A stretch of DNA of 64,000 bases from Sweltsa coloradensis (taxonomy: Eukaryota; Arthropoda; Insecta; Plecoptera; Chloroperlidae): positions 124,001 through 188,000 of the forward strand of contig JAMZAV010000791.1 of the NCBI GenBank assembly GCA_024449915.1, read 5' to 3'. Each line of letters opens with the position of its first letter. Position 1 is the first letter of the stretch. Shown piece after piece: positions 1 to 9,018 of this stretch. Made by a program: the position numbers and the translations under genes. The notes beneath the pieces are model-generated. The model had not been told where the DNA came from. It saw only the letters and a list, made by a program, of their open reading frames with translations, and ran no database searches.

Positions 1-245
1 CGTAAAATTGCGATTTTAATGAGAAATAATTTTTCGATTGCGCTAAAAAATGTGGCAGTTCTAAGTTCAGAGATTTTGAAGGCCTCCATAAAATTTCATC
101 GCAATTGGAGTATCGGTTTAGCCAGAATCGTGTTAACAGACAGACAAAAATACAGAAAGAAAGAAAGAAAAAAAAAAAACATTCCGGATTTTTTTCTCCA
201 GTGTAGTGAAATGGAATCTTCGCTTCGCTCGCTACGCTCATCCAA
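1..245 (-). mobile_element. Family A element, subtype A2, cut by window start
   Basis: This is the end of an interspersed repeat that recurs at about 5.8-6.6, 14.4-15.0, 15.4-16.1 and 63.3 kb. It closes with the family's signature terminus, a GCTTCGCTCGCTACGCTCATCC-like block at about 222-243. In other copies the reverse of this (TTGGATGAGCG) is the outer end. The oriented element therefore begins near 245 and runs leftward out of the window. The ORF at 19-396 only reads through the repeat and is not a gene. Confidence 0.8.
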
Positions 246-439
246 AAACATTTTTTACTTTTTTTACTCATCCCATTATTATTGTTCACTCGTAATTTAT
301 GACAGAAACAATTTTTATGACTTTCCGGTGCAAATTACTCTAATGGCGAAGGCCTTCTCGCATTCCGCATTCCATTGTCGTGTTGTCCATAGATAATCAC
401 AGAAGTTGTAACGTAGATAATTGTGTACTTCTTGTTTAT

Positions 440-1010
440 TTATTTAGATTAAGGACGCGTCAACCGTTAGGTCATAATGTACCACTCTAGCCTAAGGGGG
501 GTGGGGGAGGAGGGGCCCATGCTGGTCAGAACCAGCCACGGGTAAGGGGAGGAAGGGGGGTTTCTCACGTCGCGGTCGTCATCGTCTTTGTCATCGTTCG
601 TTGTGTCATTGTCATCGTCGCCGGGGGGTCGTCAAGGGAAGGGGGCAAGGTCCCCGACGACGATTGCCAGAGCTCGCCTCTAGTTTCAGGGAGTAAGATA
701 CTCCGCTCTTTCTAGCTGATGTTTGCGAGGTGGACTTTTTCTCTTGAATCGCCTTTCACGATTAGCAGAGCCATGCTCTGGGCCAATTCTACCCCGGGCC
801 CAGAATTAAAAATATATTTGCACCATTTGATAGCGCTCAACAATAGGAACACTTTGGGATTACAGTTCTTTACGTCTTTCTTTGCACCGATCATGGTATT
901 GAGGTTTGCGGCAACTTCAGGAGCGTCTTTGTACCTAGGCCAACTAGGCACGGGTCTAGGGACGGCAGCCCTTGGGGGGGCGGCACAAGAGCGAAACAAA
1001 TTCAACAATG
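440..1010. repeat. Internal part of family B-related repeat; unrecognised ORFs
   Basis: About 450-740 matches 46605-46880, including a stretch rich in GTCGTCATCGTC and a GCGCGTCAAC...CACTCTAGCCT block; the reverse of the same block lies at 4597-4915. It is therefore interspersed repeat sequence. Two overlapping ORFs occupy 712-1105 on opposite strands. I recognise neither protein, and with no matching copy elsewhere I cannot say whether 740-1010 is repeat or captured unique sequence. Confidence 0.6.
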
Positions 1011-1124
1011 TGAGTTTTAATTATTATATTATTTGTTTTGTTTTTATTATATCGTATTATGTCATTTTAGATTTTAAAACGTGTTTTGGAACTTTTAAAA
1101 GTTGAAAATTTGCAAAAATTTCGC

Positions 1125-1283
1125 CTTCGGCGATCGGTCCTTCGTACAGCTATAGCATTAGTCGGGGCCTACATGGTTGGCTTGGTCGCTTTGGTTTACT
1201 GTTCCCCACTTAAAATCAGTTGTATGACTGAGTGGGTAGACTCTGAATACGAATATTTATTTATTTATTTATTTATGTAGTCT
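1125..1283 (+). mobile_element. SINE1, 3' fragment
   Basis: Matches the 3' body of the tRNA-derived SINE seen complete at 20.95-21.4 kb: GTCGGGGCCTAC, then TTGGCTTGGTCGCTTTG, then GACTGAGTGGGTAGACTCT, ending in an (ATTT)n tail at about 1253-1277. The tRNA-like head is missing, as expected for a 5'-truncated retroposed copy. The ORF at 1086-1280 is read through this repeat. Confidence 0.8.
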
Positions 1284-1813
1284 TCTTATCCCGATCCCGT
1301 AATAAAAGGGTTCGTGAAGTAGGACTCTTGCGTGTTGTACTGTGGTGCTAGCTGCTGCATGCAGCATCTGAGTTAGACAACTTTGTTGCAGAAAAAAGAA
1401 ATTTTAAATTTAAAAACCGTTACCTAAACCTTTTAGTTGTGAGTTGGGTGGTGGTAGTATGCGGCAAAATTTAATTGTCTAGGGGCGGCTCACTACCTAA
1501 ATACGGTATATTTCTTCCGGGATGTAGCTTTACGATGATGTAATATACACAAGAACACCGAAAAAAAATAGCAATGCAATATTATCACTAAATAAATTGC
1601 GTGCTTATGTACACAAGTATAATTTCAATTTAAAATATTTTGCATTTATGATTTTAAATTGTGGATCATAATGCCAGTAGGCCCTACTATTCAAAGTCCA
1701 ACAATGACACACAAAAACATAAGTTGCTTTCGGAGAATAATAAGTTTGGTGTTACAAAAAACAATTTTGAATACATGTTTATGGTGTACAGCACTAAACA
1801 CAAAAACATTAGA

Positions 1814-2393
1814 CTAGGAAAACACTAAAGTCCCGCCGCGTTGATGGATGAGCATTTTTTGTAAGTTTTTTGTTTGAGTTTTTTGCGTTTGTTTGCACTT
1901 TTCCTTTGCAAGTGCTTTTTGAATGCATTGTAGGTGATTGTTGTCAAGTTTCTATTGTTACTTGTTAATTGTTGTTATAAACCTAAAACAATTCATATTA
2001 AAACCTTTATTTCTCTGGATTCTGGATATTTCTTTCAACCTTTTCTTTCAAAAGTTACTACATTACCATAACCTTAATGTCCATGTGAAATATGAACGTT
2101 GTAGCCCTACCCGTTTGGTCAGAATCGGACCAAATGTCACAAAAATATCGCACTAAAATAAAAAAAATCGTAAAAGTACGATATTCATGAGAAATATTTC
2201 TTCGATTGTGCCCAAAAACAATACACCTCTAAGTTTAGAGATTTCGAAGGTCCCTTCCAATTTTCATCAAGATCGGTTATGCCGTTTGCCTGATAGTTAG
2301 CTAACAAACAGACAGAAAAACAAACAATAACAAACACCCGAGCTATATTTTTTGGGGGTCAGTGAAATTGAAGTCTTCGCTTCGCTCATCCAA
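1814..2393 (-). mobile_element. Family A element, subtype A1, near full length
   Basis: A complete A1 copy in reverse orientation. The left end is CTAGGAAAACACTAAAGTCC followed by CGCCGCGTTGATGGATGAGC; the right end is CTTCGCTTCGCTCATCCAA. The inside carries the A1 diagnostic block (GGACCAAATGTCAC, TCGATTGTGCCCAAAAAC, AGTTTAGAGATTTCGAAGG). The ends are not simple inverted copies: one has a hairpin plus CTAG, the other has only GGATGAGC in inverse. The ORF at 1938-2156 is a recurrent read-through of this repeat. Confidence 0.8.
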
Positions 2394-2399
2394 AAACTG

Positions 2400-4316
2400 A
2401 TGTGACGCTCCTGAGCGATTGATGCAAGAACCAATCCCTATGCAAGAATTTTTAAAGATGTTGTATAAAGTAGCTTACATACACTGCTAGCTGTCACTAC
2501 ATTTACAACCAGGTGTTTAGTACTTACATAGTCCCACATTCCCCACTACTATTTCGTTTGTTGTTTAGGAGAAGCATAGCATAGCTAATGAAGTTTCACT
2601 CTAAACAGTGAAACAGTTTATGTTGATTTGATAGCCATTAGCCACCAAAGGCAAAACATGCAACAAAATGGTCAAAAGTATGGTAACCAAATTGAAAGAA
2701 TAAAAATACCCGCCACTCTCATCTTGGAGTAAAAGCATGCCGAGTATAGATACATGCATGGGTAAGAATACCACAATGTTGAATGTATAAATCAGTAATC
2801 ATCGTCTCGCAAAGCAACATTGACCTTGTGAGACTGACGAAAGGTCACGACTGCAGCACGAGAAGGATGGGAGCGCACACGCAGAATCAGCTACCCAATA
2901 AAAATATACTTGTGAATATACTGAGACATTTTAAAATACAAAAACTTGCAAATCAAATTTGTATTTTTGGAATAGAGAGATCTCAAAACAGATTTGAACG
3001 TGGTTTTTCAAATCACTTTTACATTACAGTTACGTACATACATACACTACATAGTTACATTGCACATCTGCCACGTACTAAAAAATAACCCAGTGTTCTT
3101 CGTAGCCAATCAAATCAAAATCAAATAAAAATTTCCAATGCTGCAACAAACACAACAATTGATATTTTCCACCTTTCCCACTGCATTCCACAGCCATCTA
3201 AATCAGCAAATTATCAAATGAACACTGAAAATTTGCACCGCCTTTTGTTTAACATTTGTATTTAATGACAGGAGCATTGAAAAAAAAGAAAAAGGGTATT
3301 GTTTCCGTAAATTTTTGTATAGCCTAGGACTATCATCCCCTACTATTGTTCAACTACATTAGGCTTTCTGTAATCAAAACTAGTTATTTGTGCGGGAGTG
3401 TCAGAACACGGTCGTGCAGGCCTAGAGCTGGCTAGGAGAGGCCTAGGAGTTGTCAAACGTGATGTGTTTGTATTCATATTTCTAGTCATATAGCCTAAGG
3501 TAACTTGAAGCTTACATTGTTGTATTATAAATCATTTTCATCGTCTGGGCCTAGGCCCGGGATGGTTTCTGTTTTGTTTTATGAGCGTAATGACAACTTT
3601 TCTCGTTTTACGCATAGACACAAAATTAAAAATGTCGTCCATCTGTTTACGTATTTTCTTGGGCGAGGCGTTCGTATAGCCTGAGCTGCCGTTATCGTCT
3701 TTCGTACATACGATCCTAACGCACAGACGCGGAACTCCGTGCAGCCATCAATCCCCATTTTAGGCGCAATTCCGTGCCTTTTTGTGTAGCTTTTACTGAT
3801 GAAATTTAACGATTATATCCATAATTATGGTTCAAATAAGATCAACTTTCACCACAGTGTTCGAAATAGTAAAATTAATACGTCGCTGTCATGAAACATG
3901 GATATTACTTATTTCAATGCAGTAAAGTGCATCATCAAGTTCCCAAGTTATCATTTTTTTCCGAAGCAATAACCGACCAAAGTAAAAAATAGACAAATGC
4001 GATGTGTTCAAAATTTATTTTTGAGTATAGTTGAATTTTTCCATAATTATTTGATCATAACTGTAGAGCTTGTTATTTTATTTCTAACCCTCTGCAGCCG
4101 CGCCTGAAACCTGTCTATGCATTAGGCTCTTAAGTTAATTCAGAATTTGGAGAAGTAAATTTCTGTGTGGACATCGTCATCAAATCCAACTGATTTTTAG
4201 AAAAAAAACTTACTGGTACCTACTGAGCCATTCTTGCAAATGGAGATATGTAATGGAAATAATTACGTACCGGTCCTTTACCTTAGTAAAATAAATTTTT
4301 AATCATCATGTTCTAC
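2400..4316. other. No recognisable gene
   Basis: AT-rich sequence with no coding exon I can support on either strand. I searched the minus strand here for the missing C-terminal part of PTCD1 (the next PPR and the family's C-terminal tail) and did not find it. That part is therefore either left of the window or too diverged to see by eye. Confidence 0.5.
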
Positions 4317-4552
4317 CTGAAGCCAGCTTGTTCTATCTCATCCAGCAGATTCTTGGCCCGTTCCTTTGAATTGCAGCTCAACGCAAGTACGCCGTATGTA
4401 ATGATATCGGGCTTGAGCCGAGCCTGCGTAATGAGAGACAACACGTCTCTGGCGCCTTGGTAGTCGTGGTGCATAGAGCGCTTCTTGATCAACATGTTGT
4501 AGAAATCAATGTCTCTCGGAACCTGGTTCTGCGTCATCGCCAGCATAAGCTC
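4317..4552 (-). CDS. PTCD1: PTCD1 exon 3
   Basis: 236 nt, phase 0 to phase 2. The acceptor is TTGTTGTAG and the donor GTAGAA. It encodes two further PPR helical pairs (VPRDIDFYNMLIKKRS, then LKPDIITYGVLALSC), matching the VEADLTFFNTLVRKKS and LVPNLQTFCNLAIGC positions of the vertebrate protein. The open phase at 4317 shows that at least one more coding exon exists. Confidence 0.88.
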
Positions 4553-7500
4553 CTACAACAAACACAACCAGATGAGAGGGAATGCACTGTTGCCTCTTAG
4601 TGGGGGGCTTCGTTTAGTGTTGATAAATAAATAGAGTCCGTTGTTGTTATGTGTGATGTTTCTTTCTCCGAAACAAAGAGGCAAGCTCTGGCAGTCGTTG
4701 TCGGGGACCCCTCCGCCTCCCCTTGACAACTTCTACGAACACGACGACTATAATTAGTACATAAATGACGAGAAAGACGATGACGGCCACAACATGAGAA
4801 ACCCACCCTTCCCTTTCCCCTGCCTGTGGCTGAATCAGTACAGCATGGGATTTTCCTCCCCACATCCCACCAGGCTAGAGTGGCGCATTATGACACAACG
4901 GTTGACGCGCTCCTAAATTATACCGTAATTAAATTTTACTATGTCGAGGCAGGCCTACATTTCAACAACAGATAAAAATCCTCTACTAATCAGATTTGCA
5001 TCAATATTGTTGGTTTATGTTACCTTCTCCGCTGCTCTAGTGGGCGGAATGAGGTCCAAGAGTTGAGTGAAAGTCTTGATGTTTGGTTTAACTTCATCTT
5101 GCAACATTTGCTTCAAGAACTCTGAACAGCCGCCAAGTAGCAGTAATCGCTCTGAACCAGATGTCAGCTCGGCCATGGAGGTAAGAGAGCCCAAACTTGG
5201 TTTGGCGGCCAACAAGTTGGGCCAGCTAGAATCAACCGTATCAGCAGGCAGCAGCGCTGAAGGTAACAAAACATGTTATTCAACTAGGTACGATATTTTA
5301 AAAGGGGAAACTTTTTCTTTCTGGTAGGGCGTACCTATCGGTACATTTACATTTGCCAAAAGTGCAGGCATGAAAAGAATATGCTAACATGCAAGGCTTT
5401 GAGATTGTGTTGAAGAGCATTAATTATTGGATGAGCGAAGCAAAGACAATTTCACTGACCACTCAAAACATTTAGCTCCAATGTTTTTGTTTTTTTTTCT
5501 GTTTGTTCGCACGCTACCGGGCAAACGGCATGCGATATTGATGAAAATTTGAGGGGATCTTCGAAATCTCTGAACTTAGACCTGCCACGTTTTTGGGTAA
5601 AATCAAAGAAATATTTCTCATGAATATCGTACTTTCACGATTTTTTCGATTTTAAGTGCAAACTTTTCATGACATTTGGGCCGATTCTGACCAAAGGGGT
5701 GGGGCTACAACGTTCATATTTTACATGGACATTAAGGTAATGGTGATATATTGCTTTTTGAAAGAAAAAGTTGAAAAAGTTAGCCAGAATCCATAGAATA
5801 AAGGTTTTAATATGAGTTTTTTTAGGTTTATAATAACAATTAACTAGGAAAACGCTCAAGTCCCGCCGCGTTGTTGGATGAGCGTAATTGGTGCATTGAG
5901 CTGCCATGTGTTATGCGGATTTTCTGTTGTTCTGTGAAAATATCATTACTAAGTTGAAGATTTTTTTTAAATTAAATTAAATAAAATTAAAAATTAACTT
6001 AAACTTTAATTTTTTTTTAATTAATCGTAATTTTAAAAAAGAAAAAATGATTATATTGAAATTTTCATAAGAAAAAATTATTCGATTGCGCACAAATTTT
6101 ACACGAATATATAAATTCATAAAATTAAGGTTCTGTGAAAAAATAATTACAAAAGGATAAAGCATGTAGGTGTTATAAGTCAAAGAATTGTTTTAAAAAT
6201 GAAAAAAAAACGTGCAAATTTCGATTTTCATGAGAAATAGTTTTTCGATTGCGCTCAAATTTCACAAAAATACCGAAATTCATAAAATTAAGGTTCTGTG
6301 AAAAAATCATTAAAATCGGATAAAGCATGTAGGCCTTAGGTGTTATAAGCTGAAGAAATTTTTAAAAAATCGAAAGAAATCGTAAAATTGCGATTTTAAT
6401 GAGAAATAATTTTCCGATTGCGCTAAAAAACGTGGCAGTTCTAAGTTCAGAGATTTCGAAGGTCTCCATAAAATTTCATCGTAATTGGAGTATCGGTTTA
6501 GCCGGAATCGTGTTAACAAACACACAATAATACAAACAGAAAAAAAAAAAAGAAAAACATTCCGGATTTTTTCTCCAGTGTAGTGAAATGGAATCTTCGC
6601 TTCGCTCGCTACGCTCATCCAACAAGTAACAATAGAAACTAGACAACAATCACCTACAATGCATTCAAAGAGCACTTGCAAAGGAAAAGTGGTCCCACGC
6701 AAGCTAAAAACTTACAAAAAAGCTCATCCATCAACGCGGCGGGACTTAAGCATTTTCCTAGATAACATAAACTTAACTTTTGAAGATACCAGTACCAGTA
6801 GCCTGCTACAAAAACTTCCTACTGGTATGTTTTAGCAGGCCTTAGGCCCCTACATAAAATACAGTAGGGCCTACCTTCTCTTTTTAGATGTTGAAGTGAT
6901 GAAAATTTTATTTTCATAGGCTAGTCATTAGTAGATGGTTTACATTATTATAAGGTCACATAGACCCTAATTATAGGCCCAAGTGCTTAGAATAATTAAC
7001 TCATTAGCCTATATCTTCTTGACGCCAATAACAATACCGTATTTAGGATAGGGGCCTACCACTTGAAGATGGAGGTATGTTGCCCTACACACACCGAAAA
7101 TAAATCGGACTTTTATTTGTAGATAGGCTAACTCGGTCGTAACTCACCAGGCTTTACTTCGTCATTTTCAACAAGTTGTGGAGTTGACTGTTCCAAGTAT
7201 TGGCCATCTTCACTTGCAAATTCAATGACAATTGATTCTGGTTTGACATGAAACTGAGTTTCCTGTCGATCACCAAGTCCCTGAACAAAACTATTACTGA
7301 CGGAAGAATCAGTCTCTTGATGATCAATGCTTACTGTATCCATTCCGCTTGCGGACATTAAAACTTGCTTTGAATTTGTGGAAAGTTTTTGTAAAAGATC
7401 ATTTGCTATTTGTGCATCACCAAGTCCACAGTCTCTACACACTCGAAGAATAAGATTGTAAGTGTAAGGATCAGGAATTATGTTGTGTTGTCGCATCTTA

Positions 7501-8390
7501 CGCCATACAAGTAAAGCATGTCGAAATCCAGCCTCTTGATCACTGATACATGCATGCAACAAAAAGTTAAAGGTATCGCTACTGAGCGTTAAATTTTTTT
7601 CAACCATTTCGTCTACCAAGGAGAAAGCAGTGGAAAGGTCACCACATCGCCCGTACGCTTTAATCATTGCATGATAGTTTGTTTGATTTGGTTGGTAACT
7701 CTTTTCAACCATAAGCTGCCTTAAACGATTGGCTCGTTTCAATGCATCATGTGGGTAAAAACTAGTAGCGCATGCATTGAAAAGTGCTGTGTATGTTCCA
7801 CCTGTGACCTTTAAGCTTCGTTTTTTCATTTGATTATACAGGTGAAATGCTTGCTTGGCTTGCCCAGTTCGGCCACATGCACCAATTAGTAGATTATAAA
7901 TATAGTTCTCGGGCTTTACCCGATCCTGTTTCAGCATGCGCTCTTGAAGAACATTAATTGCTTCTGTTAGGTTCTTCTTACGAAGATGAGCCTTAATCAT
8001 ATCTGCATACTGTTTAGTTCTAAGTTGCTTTGAACGATCTGGAACATTTTCCAAATGTTGCTTCTCCATGATGTCTCCATCATCAAACTCGGCCTCATCA
8101 TCTGCAGTTTGCAAAGATACAGATAAAGTTCCAAACACATCAGGATCGCCACTGAACGCAGGCCTACTGCAATCTGTCATGGGGGGCTGAGTCTTTATAT
8201 TTTTGCCTTGAAATAGAATACCTACGGGACCAGAGTTTCTCGTATCATCTCCATGCAAGTTTACGCCTGCAGGAAGTACCTTTGAGGTGGATGAAAAACG
8301 AAAAGCTGAATTAAGTGGATTCCAACTTTTTTGACAAAAACTCGGGCCCAGGGCAAAGGCCTTGCCACAACTTCTTGATAAAGTTAGCAT
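4317..8390 (-). CDS. PTCD1: PTCD1, pentatricopeptide repeat domain protein 1 (3' end missing)
   Basis: PTCD1 is a mitochondrial matrix RNA-binding protein known to affect leucine tRNA levels and mitochondrial ribosome and complex assembly. Three minus-strand exons join in phase: 8390-7148, 5256-5024 and 4552-4317 (570 residues so far; the human protein has about 700). Residues 1-40 are basic, Ser/Arg-rich and free of long acidic runs, like a mitochondrial presequence. An FGTLS motif (87-91) matches the family's N-terminal region. PPR motifs follow from about 163 to 325, ending in the strongly family-specific VCRDCGLGD. Donors are GTGAGT (after 7148), GTAACA (after 5024) and GTAGAA (after 4317). 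The start ATG has G at -3. At least one further exon for about 130 residues is expected left of 4317 but not seen. CYBC1 diverges 546 bp away. Confidence 0.9.
4597..4915 (-). repeat. Family B-related repeat copy in PTCD1 intron
   Basis: Reverse copy of the block seen at 450-740 and 46605-46900: a CATCGTC-rich core in reverse, then GGCTAGAGTGGCGCATTATG and GGTTGACGCGC near 4875-4912. It lies in the intron between PTCD1 exons 2 and 3. The two ORFs called here (4597-4863, 4647-4865) are repeat read-through. Confidence 0.7.
5024..5256 (-). CDS. PTCD1: PTCD1 exon 2
   Basis: 233 nt, phase 1 to phase 0. The acceptor is TTACCTTCAG and the donor GTAACA. It encodes the segment around LLLLGGCSEFLKQML...KPNIKTFTQLLDLIPP, which aligns with the middle of vertebrate PTCD1 (the LIGGLEGFLSKM...PDIRTLTLL region). 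The ORF extending to 5269 uses a non-ATG start inside the intron. Confidence 0.88.
5427..6761 (+). mobile_element. A1 element split by a nested A2 element
   Basis: A1 starts at TTGGATGAGCG (5427) and runs to about 5843. It resumes at AACAAGTAACAATAG (6621) and ends with GCGGCGGGACTTAAGCATTT then TCCTAG at 6761. The interruption, 5844-6620, is an A2 element in the other orientation with its own CTAGGAAAACGC end (5844) and CGCTACGCTCATCC end (6620). The whole lies in the PTCD1 intron between exons 1 and 2. ORFs at 5635-5907 and 6343-6702 are read-through. Confidence 0.75.
7148..8390 (-). CDS. PTCD1: PTCD1 exon 1: presequence and PPR array
   Basis: One long exon of 1243 nt, 414 codons plus one base. 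It holds the presequence and the linker, PPR-type helical pairs at about 163-197, 198-237, 238-272 and 273-308, and the start of another. The ORF runs on six codons past the splice site to a stop at 7128, but GTGAGT at 7147-7142 is a consensus donor. The phase-1 overhang also matches the next exon exactly, so I end the exon at 7148. Confidence 0.9.
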
Positions 8391-8936
8391 TGCTTGCTAC
8401 CAGGTCAACCTAACCTAGAAATATTTTAGAAACGCTTATTAAATCACAACCAGGAAGGTGAATTACGTACTTGACGCTGTAAAAATGATTACTATTGTTA
8501 GCTCTTCAAAATGTTTTGTGTACTAGGACTTTTATAATCCTACCTCGTGTACTAAACGTTTGTTTTCGGTTTATCGACAAAAGTTGATCCATTCGTACAG
8601 ATTCGTACACCGCTCTGTACATTCAGTATGGCCAACGTAATTAATTTGTTTACGCCTGCCGTTCAATGATATTATCATTGCTGCCGTCACGTCTCTCAGT
8701 TGGCATTACTGGACACTGGTTGTCAAAGAGGTTTGTTATAACTTCTTTGGTATCAGCACTCAGCAGCTGGTCATTTGTTTTGTTGTCACTGTCATGCACG
8801 TGTGGGTGGAAAGAAGAACGGAACCACGGTGTATGGAAAGCCTGTTTCATATATAGGTATGAGGTCATATTGTAAACTACAGGCATAATCACGTCTAGTG
8901 AAAGCTTTGTACCTTATATCAGTTGAAGCTACGGGT
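8391..8936. promoter_or_regulatory. Probable bidirectional promoter, PTCD1/CYBC1
   Basis: The start codons of PTCD1 (minus, 8390) and CYBC1 (plus, 8937) are head to head with 546 bp between them and no other confident gene, so both promoters must lie here or close by. Overlapping ORFs of 69 and 80 codons on opposite strands at 8650-8892 resemble no family I know and may be 5' UTR. The arrangement is seen directly; promoter function is inferred. Confidence 0.5.
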
Positions 8937-9018
8937 ATGGTAGCATTAAAATTTAGAAACTGTGACAGACTACATTTGTCTCATGCACCTGGAGCAGTGT
9001 CATGGATCAGTTTTGGTG
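8937..9018 (+). CDS. CYBC1: CYBC1 exon 1
   Basis: 27 codons plus one base, starting at an ATG with G at -3. It encodes the short cytosolic N-terminus and the beginning of the first membrane segment. It joins by a split glycine codon (G|GA) to 9418. Recognised only from the conserved RLHL..APG motif. Confidence 0.85.

Noticed and set aside
712..1105. Overlapping ORFs of 98 and 128 codons as a gene
   Set aside because: They are on opposite strands, adjoin repeat sequence, and neither shows a motif I know. Left as unrecognised.
4597..4865. Minus-strand ORFs of 72 and 88 codons
   Set aside because: They lie inside an interspersed repeat also present at 450-740 and 46.6-46.9 kb and have no family resemblance.
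8650..8892. 80-codon minus-strand ORF between PTCD1 and CYBC1
   Set aside because: No homology known, no splice context, overlapped by a plus-strand ORF. More likely promoter or 5' UTR sequence.
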